Shown: positions 8,317-16,635 of the stretch, one piece after another
Layout: every line of letters starts with the position of its first letter
How positions within the stretch are numbered: position 1 is the stretch's first letter
Source: Bacteroidales bacterium
GTDB lineage: Bacteria > Bacteroidota > Bacteroidia > Bacteroidales > UBA4417
NCBI GenBank assembly: GCA_030654075.1
Contig: JAURYB010000168.1
Span: 1 to 47,623 of the forward strand
Reading direction: 5' to 3'
DNA length: 47,623 bases
Position numbers and translations under genes: made by a program
Notes under the pieces: model-generated
Told to the model about the DNA's origin: nothing
Database searches by the model: none
What the model saw: only the letters and a program-made list of their open reading frames with translations

Positions 8317-10575
8317 ATGAAATCAATAAAACAACTCCCCTTTAAAAAAATTCTTATCTACTTTGCGGTTTTTATATCCTCAGCAATCCTGCTGGTAGTG
8401 CTGTTTTTTTTATTGGTTTATTTTGGCGCATTCGGCCGATTGCCCGGCAAAGCTGAATTGTCGGCCATCAGTAACGAAGAGGCTTCACGGGTGTATTCAT
8501 CAGATAACATCTTAATAGGGGAATATTTTGCCGAGAACCGTACCAATATTCACCGGGAAGATATACCCCCTCACCTTATAAACGCCCTGATAGCTACCGA
8601 AGACAAGCGTTTTTTTACCCACAAAGGGTTTGACACGCAAAGCTATTTCCGCGTTTTCCTGAAAAGCATATTGCTTGGCGATAACAGCAGCGGCGGCGGA
8701 AGTACGCTTACACAACAGCTGGTCAAGAATCTTTTTGGCCGTAACGATTATGGATTTTTAAGCATGCCGGTTAATAAAATAAAGGAAATCATAATTGCTT
8801 CACGCATAGAAGAACTGTATACCAAAGAAGAGCTTTTATTATTGTATTTCAATTCAGTTCCTTTTGGGGAAGATGTGTATGGTGTGGAAACCGCAGCTCA
8901 CAGGTATTTTAACAAGCAAACCAAAGAGTTGACTATTGAAGAATCAGCGGTGCTGGTAGGCATGTTGAAAGCAAACACGTATTATAATCCCAGGCTCAAT
9001 CCCGCGCATTCGCTGGCACGCCGGAATATGGTTTTAAAACTGATGGCCAGGGCTAATTATTTATCTGCCGAAGCCTCGGAGAGATTGCAGAAGTTACCGC
9101 TTAAACTTGATTATGAAAACGTAAGCATTAATCCTCCCGCCGGATATTTTGTGTACCAGGTGAAGAAAAAAACAAGCGAAATCCTGGAATCCATTAAGTC
9201 CAATACAGGCAAGGAGTATAACCTCGAAAAAGATGGCCTCAGAATATACACCACACTGAATATGCAGGTGCAGGATCTTGCGACAGAATCGATCAAAAAA
9301 CAGCTGTCGGCCATGCAGAAACTGCTCGACAGGGAACTTGAAAACTACAACGTTAAAAAGAAATGGTATAAAAACCAGAAACAGCATTCCAAAACCCATG
9401 AAAATGATACCCGTAAAAAGCAATACGAAGTATTCGGCTGGGAAGGTGTAGAGATAAAAAAGATGAGTAAAACCGACAGTTTATGGCATTATTATAAGAT
9501 GCTGAATGCTGCCGTGTTGATAACCAATCCTAAGAACGGGGCGGTACTGACCTGGATAGGAGGCAATGATTTCAGTACCTTACCCTTTGATATGGTATTG
9601 TCGCACCGCCAGATTGCTTCAGCGTTTAAACCATTTCTATACGCTACGGCTATCGAAAAAGGGGAATCACCCTGTTTGTACCTGGAAAATGAAGTAAATA
9701 AATATCCTGAATACGAGGATTGGGAGCCTCAGAACGCAAACCATGCGTCAACACCTGACAGCACCGTAGCTTTGTGGTACGCCTTGGCACATTCGATGAA
9801 TCTCCCGACAGTGGACTTATTTTTCCGCGTAGGCGGCGAAAACCTGGTGAATACATGCCGGAAGTTAAAATTCCCCCGGGTGGTTGACAACGCGCCATCC
9901 GTAGCTTTAGGCACACTCGATTTATCGCTTTACGAAACGGTAAGGGCTTATTCAGCTTTCGCCAACCAGGGCCGCATGAATGAAATGGTGATGATCAATA
10001 AAATCACAGATTCGAAGGGGACTATCTTATACAGCAATAAATCTGCCGGGCAGGAAACGATCTTTAGTCAGGAAACCGCCCAGACTATAACAGCCATATT
10101 GCAGGAAGCCATTAACCAGGGAACAGGGACCAGAATACGCAGCACGTATGGAATACATTCGGCCCTTGCCGGAAAAACAGGCACCGCGCAGAACTATTCG
10201 GACGCCTGGTTTATTGCTTATACTCCGGATATAGTTTTGGGAACCTGGGTTGGCGCGCGCACATCGGATATACACTTTTTCAGCAGCAACGGATCAGGGT
10301 CGGCCCTGGCATTACCGATAATAGGCAATGTTCTCAGGGGAATTGAAACAGATGCCGGCTTACAGCGAAAATTCCTCACCTCCTTTGGCATTCCCGACGA
10401 TATTTATACTTTCCTGCAATGTGATCCGTACCGCCAGGTTGGAGTTGGCGGGTTTTTCAACCGGCTGTTCAGCCCGAACAATAAGAAGGATGAAGATCCC
10501 CGTGAAATAGAAAAAGAAAAAGAAAGCAAGGGCGGGAATTCCTTCTTAAAAAGGATCTTTAAACGTAAAAAGTAG
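8317..10575 (+). CDS. Penicillin-binding protein 1A-type transglycosylase/transpeptidase
   Basis: A 752-residue class A penicillin-binding protein that polymerises lipid II and cross-links the peptide stems on the periplasmic face of the inner membrane. A single membrane helix lies at about residues 11-36. The GT51 transglycosylase domain follows, with the catalytic-Glu motif ATEDKRFF (E95) and GGGSTLTQQLVKNLF (127-141). The transpeptidase domain has the nucleophile motif S435-A-F-K438, the SMN triad at 493-495 and K620-T-G. The tail ends in a highly charged Lys/Glu segment. Length and motifs are typical, so it should be active. It appears monocistronic. The ponA/mrcA/pbpC sub-type cannot be fixed by eye. 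Confidence 0.96.
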   Translation: MKSIKQLPFKKILIYFAVFISSAILLVVLFFLLVYFGAFGRLPGKAELSAISNEEASRVYSSDNILIGEYFAENRTNIHREDIPPHLINALIATEDKRFFTHKGFDTQSYFRVFLKSILLGDNSSGGGSTLTQQLVKNLFGRNDYGFLSMPVNKIKEIIIASRIEELYTKEELLLLYFNSVPFGEDVYGVETAAHRYFNKQTKELTIEESAVLVGMLKANTYYNPRLNPAHSLARRNMVLKLMARANYLSAEASERLQKLPLKLDYENVSINPPAGYFVYQVKKKTSEILESIKSNTGKEYNLEKDGLRIYTTLNMQVQDLATESIKKQLSAMQKLLDRELENYNVKKKWYKNQKQHSKTHENDTRKKQYEVFGWEGVEIKKMSKTDSLWHYYKMLNAAVLITNPKNGAVLTWIGGNDFSTLPFDMVLSHRQIASAFKPFLYATAIEKGESPCLYLENEVNKYPEYEDWEPQNANHASTPDSTVALWYALAHSMNLPTVDLFFRVGGENLVNTCRKLKFPRVVDNAPSVALGTLDLSLYETVRAYSAFANQGRMNEMVMINKITDSKGTILYSNKSAGQETIFSQETAQTITAILQEAINQGTGTRIRSTYGIHSALAGKTGTAQNYSDAWFIAYTPDIVLGTWVGARTSDIHFFSSNGSGSALALPIIGNVLRGIETDAGLQRKFLTSFGIPDDIYTFLQCDPYRQVGVGGFFNRLFSPNNKKDEDPREIEKEKESKGGNSFLKRIFKRKK

Positions 10576-10708
10576 ACTTACTGCCTGCCACGATTATCAA
10601 GTGTTCAAACAGTATAAAAGATGGATTCAGTACTTGCTGCATTTGATGTATTGAAGGAAGAACAAAGGAAATTAAGAGAATATCTAAATTTTAATAATTG
10701 TACTGATT

Positions 10709-10803
10709 TAAGAACAAGGAACAAATAATTACGATTTTCGAAGAGGCAGAAATAATCAATTTGAATATACATCTTAAATCAAAAATCGTTGATCCGTGTT
10801 CGA
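10709..10803. repeat. Dispersed inverted-repeat element, copy A
   Basis: The left arm starts AAGAACAAGGA and carries ATTACGATTTTCG; the right arm has ACATCTTAAATCAAAAATCG then TTGATCCGTGTTCG. The arms are imperfect complements around a ~30-nt centre. The same layout recurs at 23061-23147 and 26213-26312, so this is a dispersed intergenic palindromic repeat. Confidence 0.65.
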
Positions 10804-10861
10804 TATTCATTGAAATGGGCAAATTTGAAATTAACTTTTGAAATTTATGTAGCTTCAAAAA

Positions 10862-11236
10862 CTAACTCAAACTAAATGTGCTGAATAACGTACTTAAAAC
10901 ATCTATCTTAAACGGTTTTTGAGTATACCCGTCCATCCCTGCTTTCAGACATTCATCTTTATCCGGATTGGTAGTAATTGCAATAATGGTGGTATGTCCT
11001 TTAGCCAGATAATCACTTTCTATTTTCCGGATTTCTCTTACTGCCTGCAGGCCATCCATTTCCGGCATTTGAATGTCCATCAGGATAAAATCATATTTTT
11101 TATCTTTGAATTTGCGCACTGCTTCATTCCCGTTTTTTGCAATATCCACTTCGTGTCCATTATGCCTCAGGTAATAAGCTGTTAGCCTTTCAATCATCTC
11201 ATCATCTTCTGCCAGTAATATATTTAGTTTTCTCAT
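10862..11236 (-). CDS. Orphan response-regulator receiver protein
   Basis: A 124-residue protein that is essentially one CheY-like receiver domain: acidic pair D11-D12, phosphoacceptor D54 in LMDIQMPEMDG, switch residue T88 (IIAITTN) and K107 (QKPF). The ATG at 11236 is chosen because it opens directly on the first beta strand (MRKLNILLAEDD); an upstream in-frame start at 11260 adds eight unconserved residues. There is no DNA-binding or other output domain, and no histidine kinase is adjacent. Such single-domain receivers usually act in phosphorelays or are partners of hybrid kinases. A second, similar orphan receiver lies 4.4 kb away at 15598 in the opposite orientation. Confidence 0.9.
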   Translation of the reverse strand: MRKLNILLAEDDEMIERLTAYYLRHNGHEVDIAKNGNEAVRKFKDKKYDFILMDIQMPEMDGLQAVREIRKIESDYLAKGHTTIIAITTNPDKDECLKAGMDGYTQKPFKIDVLSTLFSTFSLS

Positions 11237-11889
11237 TACGCAATTATTCCTATTAACCACATTAATTTTCTCTGTTCAAATAATTATGAGTTATTCATAA
11301 TTATTGAGGAACATACAATTGGCATACCTTAAATTTCAAGATATTGGTAATTAATTGATTGCAATTTCACTATATCAAAATCTGCAAAATATCTGTCCCA
11401 TTATGAAAATCACAAAGCCAGGTTGAACGGTTTTCCGGCTCTCCTTTCAACTCTTTCAAACGCCAGGCGATTCACCGGGTTTATACTTTTCAGGTTATAA
11501 TTGGAGGTTCCATTGGAGGTTCCATTGGAAATTTCGAAAAACTGCCACTACCTAATACAATTAATTTAAGTTTAAACGCAGAGAATCGCCTGGCGTTTTT
11601 TCGCAGAGAATCGCAAAGTCAAAGCTTATTCACTAATCTTTTTACTCCATCAGCCAAAAGCACTACAATAAAATTTATCAGTAATTATAGAATAATACCT
11701 TTTTAAAAAAAATACATGAGTAAATCTGTGGCTGAAATAGCTTTAAAGCAGTCTGATTAGGTACAATAATTGGAATGACTTTGACTGGAAATATCTTGGT
11801 GATACATCCTTTAAAAACAACTTATAATAAATGCAGAAAGGGATTTATAAGTCGTGGTAACTATAAAGTTTGTTTATTGATTAAAATCG
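11237..11889. other. Gene-free, repeat-rich spacer
   Basis: About 650 bp without an intact gene. It holds a 12-bp tandem repeat (GGAGGTTCCATT twice, 11503-11526), a perfect 16-bp inverted repeat at 11458-11473 and 11583-11598 (AAACGCCAGGCGATTC and its complement), the relic of a GxxExxY gene at 11619-11687, and an 18-bp motif at 11716-11733 that recurs exactly at 16301-16318. Confidence 0.7.
11619..11687 (-). pseudogene. Relic of a GxxExxY gene (3' end only)
   Basis: Translated on the minus strand, these bases give LLINFIVVLLADGVKRLVNKL followed by a stop, aligning with the C-terminus LLMNFNVLLLVEGLKRLVNKL of the intact gene at 3005-3382. Immediately upstream in this frame is a stop codon and the rest of the gene is missing. 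The flanking noncoding sequence (AAGTTTAAACGCAGAGAATCGC from 11568) also matches the left part of the intact element. This is a truncated remnant of a second copy of the same mobile unit. Confidence 0.75.
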
Positions 11890-12207
11890 TCAGAATGAAT
11901 CCTCTAATTGGATAGAATTGTAAATATCTTTTAAATCTTTAGTATTTGAAGCATCGTGGCTGGCATTACGTATGCCTATTGGCTCTATCTCCGTAACAAG
12001 ATGGAAATCTGCCTTCTTTGCTGGCTCATAAGCGTCCTTAAGCGTTACCTCATCCATCTCAATATCAGGCAATTTGCCTTTTGACCAGAACTTATCTTCT
12101 ATTGTTGCTTTATTCTCCGTAGTCGTATTATCAAAAACGCTATTTTCCTGCCTGTCTACGGTATTATTTCTCTGAGGTAGCCTTGGCCGTTTTTGTTTCA
12201 TTTCCAT
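11890..12207 (-). CDS. Hypothetical 105-residue hydrophilic protein
   Basis: Not recognised. The predicted protein is hydrophilic, with a basic, proline-containing N-terminus (KQKRPRLPQRN), then a mixed charged and polar body ending QLEDSF. There is no signal peptide, membrane helix or cysteine. An ATG (12207) is followed by a second one two codons later. It stands alone on the minus strand in a repeat-rich region, and the codon pattern looks plausible for a gene. Likely disordered; no function can be suggested. Confidence 0.5.
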   Translation of the reverse strand: MEMKQKRPRLPQRNNTVDRQENSVFDNTTTENKATIEDKFWSKGKLPDIEMDEVTLKDAYEPAKKADFHLVTEIEPIGIRNASHDASNTKDLKDIYNSIQLEDSF

Positions 12208-12701
12208 TTTTTTGAATTTTATTCGTCAATTTTTTTAGTAAGAATAATTTTATGGTACAAAAATAACACTAATCATTTATAAATACACTTACATATTTAT
12301 AATCCTTACACATTCTCTTGTTAACATATCTGCTGGCAAGCATATGGATAGCATACCGGCATAATTTTACCATTTGTGACACCTTATATTTTCTGACGTA
12401 TTTTTTATATTACGGCCCATTGCCGGCGGCTTTATTCTTTCGTATGAGATTGGTAAATTCCTTTTCGTTTTTTCCAGCTGAATATTGTACTACCCATTAA
12501 AATAACAATCATATCATCTTAAAGTTGCCGGAAATCTGAAAACCCGTTTCGAATTACATTCACATAGACGAACACAGTTCAGCCATCAGCAAGTGGCTGT
12601 GATTATCAGTGATAATGTAATTCATGCATATCTGAAGCCAGATTAAAATCTATTTCTCTTCCGTTTTACCTAATTTTGAAAACTGAAACTGAAAGCCAAA
12701 T
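12208..12701. other. Gene-free spacer upstream of topB
   Basis: 494 bp, AT-rich at its left side, with no convincing ORF, repeat or RNA. It should hold the promoters of the small protein on the minus strand and of topB on the plus strand, but no consensus pair was identified. Confidence 0.5.
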
Positions 12702-14867
12702 ATGAAACTCTGCATTGCCGAAAAGCCCAGCGTAGCGAAAGAAATAGCACGAATACTCCAAGCCACCATCCGCAGAGACGGATACTTTGAGGGCAACGGC
12801 TATCAGATCACCTGGACATTCGGTCACCTCTGCAGCCTTAAGAATCCAGAAGATTATACTCCCTATTGGAAACAATGGAGAATGAACCTGTTACCGATGA
12901 TTCCACCTCGTTTTGGAATAAAACTTATTGACAATGATGGGGTAAAAAAGCAGTTCGAAACGATCAAAAAACTGGTGGCTGATTGTGATGAAGTGATTAA
13001 TTGTGGTGATGCCGGGATTGAGGGAGAACTTATCCAGCGATGGGTACTAACCAAAGCTGAGTGCAAGAAACCCATGCGACGCCTTTGGATTTCCTCTATG
13101 ACCGACCAGGCCATCATGGAAGGATTTCAGAAGCTTAAAGACGGCAAAGAGTTCGACAGGCTTTATGCTGCAGGCAATGCCCGCGCCATTGGCGACTGGT
13201 TGCTGGGGATGAACGCCAGCCGCCTGTACACGCTCAAATACGCCAACGGAAAAGGAGTGCTTTCTATTGGCAGGGTTCAGACTCCCACACTGGCCCTGAT
13301 TGTTCGCCGGTACGAAGAAATTCAAAACTTTGTCCCAAAGCAGTATTGGGAAGTTAAAACAACCTATCGCAATGTTGTTTTCAACTCTGTCACCGGTCAT
13401 TACGATACAGTGGAAGATGCCTCAAAAATCATTGAGGAGATTATAAGCAACCTGTTTGAGATTGTATCGTTTGAACAGAAGAAAGGTAACGAAGCGCCTC
13501 CAAAGCTGTTCGACCTTACATCACTTCAGGTGGAATGCAATAAGAAATTCAGCTTCACCGCAGAGGAAACACTAAAGTATATCCAAAGTCTTTATGAAAA
13601 AAAAATGGTTACCTACCCACGTGTGGATACTACTTTTTTGCCAAACGATATGTATCCCAAGATTGAAGGTATCCTTAAAGAGATGGAGCCTTACGCAAAC
13701 TTCACCGCGCCGCTTCTAGCAAAACCAATCAGGAAGAGTAAGAAAGTATTCGACGATGACAAGATAACAGATCACCATGCGATCATACCTACAGGAGTAA
13801 GGCCTTCGGGTTTACCGCTGGAGCAGAAAAGGGTTTACGATCTTATCGCCCGCAGGTTTATTGCCGCATTTTACCCCGACTGTATTGTATCGAACACTAC
13901 CGTTATGGGAATGGTAACATCGCATGAATTTAAAGCCACCGGGAAGGTTATTCTTGAAGATGGCTGGAGAGTTCTATACCCTAAAAAGGAATCCGAAAAA
14001 GATGAAGACTCCGATGCCGCGCAGGAACAGATCATGCCCAACTTCGTAAAGGGTGAGAAAGGTGAGCATACCCCTGAGCTGCTCGAAAAGCAGACTCAGC
14101 CACCCAAGATGCACACAGAAGCCACACTTCTCCGTGCTATGGAAACGGCGGGTAAGCAGATGGAGGATGAGGAGCTTCGCGAGCTGATGAAAGATAATGG
14201 AATCGGGCGTCCATCGACCCGCGCCAACATTATTGAAACACTTTTCCGGCGCAACTACGTGGTGCGGGAAAAGAAAAATCTCGTTCCTACGCAAACCGGA
14301 ATTCAGCTTATAAACACAATTCAGAACGAGCTGTTAAAGTCGGCCGAGCTCACAGGAATATGGGAACGCAAGTTACGCCAGATCGAAAAAGGCGAATATG
14401 ATCCTAAAACCTTCCTCGACGAAATGAAGGAGATGGTATCGCAGCTGGTGCGGGAAGTTACACTGGAGCAAAAGCAAATGATCGTAATTGAACAAATTGA
14501 AGCGGAAAAGAAACCCGAAATTGCAGAAAAGCCAAAGTTATCTGCAGCAAAGAAACCTACGGCAAAAAAAATCGTTGCCAAACCGGTAAATATGGCAACG
14601 TTAACCTGCCCAAAGTGCAAAACAGGCACAATACTCAAAGGGAAAACGGCATTCGGATGCAGCGAGTATAAAAATAGCTGCACCTTTAAAGTTATGTTTG
14701 AGCAATACGGAAAAACACTCTCAGAAAGGCAGCTGTTCACCCTGATACAAAACGGAAAATCCAATAAAATTCAAGGACTGACGGTAGATGGTGTAAAAGT
14801 AGATTCAATACTAATGTTTGACCCTATTTTTAATGTGGTAATTGAAAGCCAGGATTTCCACGAATAA
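12702..14867 (+). CDS. topB: DNA topoisomerase III
   Basis: A 721-residue type IA topoisomerase that passes single strands through a transient break to decatenate and relax DNA. The Toprim domain begins at once (EKPSVAKEIA, 7-16) and includes DAGIEGELI, the Bacteroidota form of the usual DxDREGE motif. The active-site tyrosine is Y305 in MVTYPRVDT. A Lys/Ala-rich linker leads to a C-terminal four-cysteine zinc ribbon (CPKC ... GCSEYKNSC). The length is normal and nothing suggests damage. Type III enzymes also travel on conjugative elements of this phylum, but no transfer genes are seen here. It appears monocistronic. Confidence 0.96.
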   Translation: MKLCIAEKPSVAKEIARILQATIRRDGYFEGNGYQITWTFGHLCSLKNPEDYTPYWKQWRMNLLPMIPPRFGIKLIDNDGVKKQFETIKKLVADCDEVINCGDAGIEGELIQRWVLTKAECKKPMRRLWISSMTDQAIMEGFQKLKDGKEFDRLYAAGNARAIGDWLLGMNASRLYTLKYANGKGVLSIGRVQTPTLALIVRRYEEIQNFVPKQYWEVKTTYRNVVFNSVTGHYDTVEDASKIIEEIISNLFEIVSFEQKKGNEAPPKLFDLTSLQVECNKKFSFTAEETLKYIQSLYEKKMVTYPRVDTTFLPNDMYPKIEGILKEMEPYANFTAPLLAKPIRKSKKVFDDDKITDHHAIIPTGVRPSGLPLEQKRVYDLIARRFIAAFYPDCIVSNTTVMGMVTSHEFKATGKVILEDGWRVLYPKKESEKDEDSDAAQEQIMPNFVKGEKGEHTPELLEKQTQPPKMHTEATLLRAMETAGKQMEDEELRELMKDNGIGRPSTRANIIETLFRRNYVVREKKNLVPTQTGIQLINTIQNELLKSAELTGIWERKLRQIEKGEYDPKTFLDEMKEMVSQLVREVTLEQKQMIVIEQIEAEKKPEIAEKPKLSAAKKPTAKKIVAKPVNMATLTCPKCKTGTILKGKTAFGCSEYKNSCTFKVMFEQYGKTLSERQLFTLIQNGKSNKIQGLTVDGVKVDSILMFDPIFNVVIESQDFHE

Positions 14868-14871
14868 GCAA

Positions 14872-14955
14872 CTAATAAACCTTTATTAGCTGCGATAAAA
14901 TCGGAATACTTGCCCTGGCAGGCAGTGCCGGATGGCTGCAGGGTTATTTTTTTTA
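14872..14955 (+). terminator. Probable terminator region of topB
   Basis: A perfect 8-bp stem CTAATAAA/TTTATTAG lies at 14872-14889, just past the stop codon. A second imperfect hairpin follows (CCCTGGCAG ... CTGCAGGG, 14911-14942), ending in TTATTTTTTTTAT. The second hairpin plus T-tract has the form of an intrinsic terminator. Confidence 0.5.
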
Positions 14956-15597
14956 TCACAACATAGCCAATTATTTGATATTAAATGACTACCCGTTTGA
15001 AAACTCAGCGATTCTCTGCGTTTAAACCTATTTTACCGCAGAGTACGCTAAGAAAGCGCAAAGCTTCGCAGAGGTGCTCTTTTTTTTAAAGGTTTAGGTA
15101 CGCAAGCAGAAAGTCATAAAATATTATATCGCGCCATTATAACCTGAAATAAATATTCAACCTGTAAAGTTAAATTGGTGCGTATAAATACAGGTAATCT
15201 TACAATCAATTAAATGACCTTAAAATAAGTCAGGTTTTAAAGGCTAAAATTCAGTAGCTAATTCATGTGTTATTATTTGTTAATTCATTACTTATTTTCA
15301 GCGGTATCAATGCTTGCTTCGCAGGTATTTTTAACGGGTCACATGCCCGCCCTATGCAGGCGGGGAACTCCATGACAAAAAATAACATTCTACTGTGGGT
15401 CAAAATTGATTGATTTTGTCATGTTCGTTTTATCAGGTGATTTATCAGTTATGGCATTAATTTCATATTAATACTATTGATTTTTTTTTTATATTTGTGA
15501 TGCTTTAAAATCGAGTCTGGAGTGATTTAAAAAAAATCCTCAAAGTTCATGACCACCACTATCTATATTACCTGAAGCTTACTAAACTTTATGGATC
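14956..15597. other. Gene-free spacer with MITE-like element
   Basis: About 640 bp without a gene. It contains the MITE-like element (14985-15117) and a GC-rich hairpin CCCGCC...GGCGGG around 15350-15366. An AT-rich stretch with a T-run at 15480-15490 lies just upstream of the receiver gene, which is where its promoter is expected. Confidence 0.6.
14985..15117. mobile_element. 133-bp MITE-like element related to the GxxExxY unit
   Basis: The ends are ATGACTACCCGTTTG (14985-14999) and CAAGCAGAAAGTCAT (15103-15117), imperfect inverted repeats of each other and homologous to the ends of the element at 2844-3432. The interior is an inverted copy of that element's noncoding left part: the GGTTTAGGTACGCAAGC end, TTTACCGCAGAG and GATTCTCTGCGTTTAAAC are shared. 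The coding part is absent. No clear target duplication was seen. Confidence 0.6.
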
Positions 15598-15981
15598 ATG
15601 AATATTCTAATCGCGGAAGATGATGTAATGAATCAGTTGCTAATAGGAATATTCATGAGTAACCTGGAATGGCATTACACTATAGTAGAGAATGGTTTCC
15701 TGGCAGTTAATGCGTGCAGAACAGGTAGTTTTGATGCTATTATAATGGATATTGAGATGCCTGCTCTTAATGGTAAAGAGGCTGCCAGGCGAATAAGAGT
15801 ATTCAATAAAGTTATACCTATAATAGCATTTACAGCTTACGCCAATATTCATAATAATCATCAATGTACTTCTGCCGGAATGAATGCATTTATAGAAAAA
15901 CCTGCCACAGAAGATATACTCAGAGATACTGTTATCAAGCTTGTTGCTGTTAGTTTATTAAGCAAGCCTGAATCCAAATAA
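15598..15981 (+). CDS. Orphan response-regulator receiver protein
   Basis: A 127-residue CheY-like domain: acidic pair D8-D9, phosphoacceptor D51 in IIMDIEMPALNG, switch T79 (IIAFTA) and K101 (IEKPA). No output domain and no adjacent kinase. The ATG at 15598 opens directly on MNILIAEDD, so the start is firm. It resembles receivers excised from hybrid kinases and probably serves as a phosphorelay intermediate or binds a partner protein. It is in opposite orientation to the similar protein at 10862-11236. Confidence 0.88.
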   Translation: MNILIAEDDVMNQLLIGIFMSNLEWHYTIVENGFLAVNACRTGSFDAIIMDIEMPALNGKEAARRIRVFNKVIPIIAFTAYANIHNNHQCTSAGMNAFIEKPATEDILRDTVIKLVAVSLLSKPESK

Positions 15982-16239
15982 AAATTTCGCCAGGCACTAA
16001 TAACTGCCTGCACCCTCACCGGCTTCATCATTCTCCTGCGGTTCGCCATATTTTTTTGCCTGACAAACATAGCTCACCGCATCAACAGAGCGCAGCCCCG
16101 CCTACAGCGGGCAGGCTTGCCTGATGTATACCTGCGCGAAGCTGGCAGGCAAACTGCGATCTCACCGAAAGTAATCTGCGAATTTAGCGGAGCGGTATCA
16201 CGCGATGTACTGAGACTTCGGCGTGAGACTAAGGCGTGA

Positions 16240-16263
16240 GCTCAGTCGAACGCTCAGTCGAAC
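16240..16263. repeat. 12-bp tandem repeat
   Basis: GCTCAGTCGAAC occurs twice in a row inside a GC-rich noncoding stretch (16080-16280) with several short inverted fragments. This is typical Bacteroidota intergenic debris; no function is evident. Confidence 0.6.
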
Positions 16264-16338
16264 GCTTGCCGAAGTGAATACCCGTGAAGATTAGAAATAA
16301 ATGAGTAAATCTGTGGCTAAAATGTCTATAGACTCAAC

Positions 16339-16370
16339 TTGAAAAGTAATCCGAAATAAGTATACCTTTG
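16339..16370 (+). promoter_or_regulatory. Promoter of the FMN-riboswitch transcript
   Basis: TTG at 16339-16341, a 21-base spacer, then TACCTTTG at 16363-16370. This fits the Bacteroidota sigma-ABfr consensus TTG-N19-21-TAnnTTTG and predicts a start near 16377, about 30 nt before the riboswitch. Confidence 0.6.
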
Positions 16371-16405
16371 CACCGGCAATTAAAAATTGGAAACAATTGG
16401 ATTGC

Positions 16406-16523
16406 CATTCTTCAGGGCAGGGTGAAATTCCCGATCGGCGGTATAGTCCGCGACTCCGCCTCAGGCGGATTGAACCGTTTAAACTCCGGTACCGACAGTA
16501 TAGTCTGGATGGAAGAAGAATAT
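16406..16523 (+). promoter_or_regulatory. FMN riboswitch (RFN element)
   Basis: The conserved blocks of the RFN aptamer appear in order: TTCAGGGCAGGGTGAAATTC (16411-16430), CCCGATCGGCGGTATAGTCC, GCGAC, a variable hairpin with CCGCCTCAGGCGG, then ACCGACAGTATAGTCTGGAT and GGAAGAAG. The closing helix P1 is ATTCTTC (16407-16413) with GAAGAAT (16515-16521). It binds flavin mononucleotide and lies upstream of the TonB-dependent receptor at 16636. A terminator follows at 16585, so control is probably at transcription elongation. Confidence 0.95.
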
Positions 16524-16584
16524 TGATCACCCGGCGCTTGCCTTTCCTGGCATGCGTTATTGTGTGTCTGTATTTTAGTCATCG

Positions 16585-16618
16585 GCCCTTGAAGAATTCT
16601 TCAGGGCATTTTTGTTTT
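16585..16618 (+). terminator. Riboswitch expression-platform terminator
   Basis: GCCCTTGAAGAA pairs with TTCTTCAGGGC (one bulged T), followed by ATTTTTGTTTT. The 3' arm, ATTCTTCAGGGCA at 16596-16608, is an exact 13-nt copy of the 5' strand of the riboswitch (16407-16419). The 5' arm can therefore pair with either copy, giving mutually exclusive terminator and antiterminator states. Confidence 0.85.
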
Positions 16619-16635
16619 CAGAACATAACTTAACG

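Noticed and set aside
10621..10728. 35-codon ORF after the PBP gene
   Set aside because: Short, runs into inverted-repeat copy A, no recognisable similarity or clear initiation signal.
14321..14764. 147-residue ORF on the minus strand
   Set aside because: Antisense to the C-terminal part of topB including its zinc ribbon.
12702..14867. topB as a marker of an integrated conjugative element
   Set aside because: No integrase, relaxase, tra genes or attachment repeats were seen nearby.
16080..16280. GC-rich stretch as a structured RNA gene
   Set aside because: Made of short scattered repeats without a consistent fold and no conserved RNA motif recognised.
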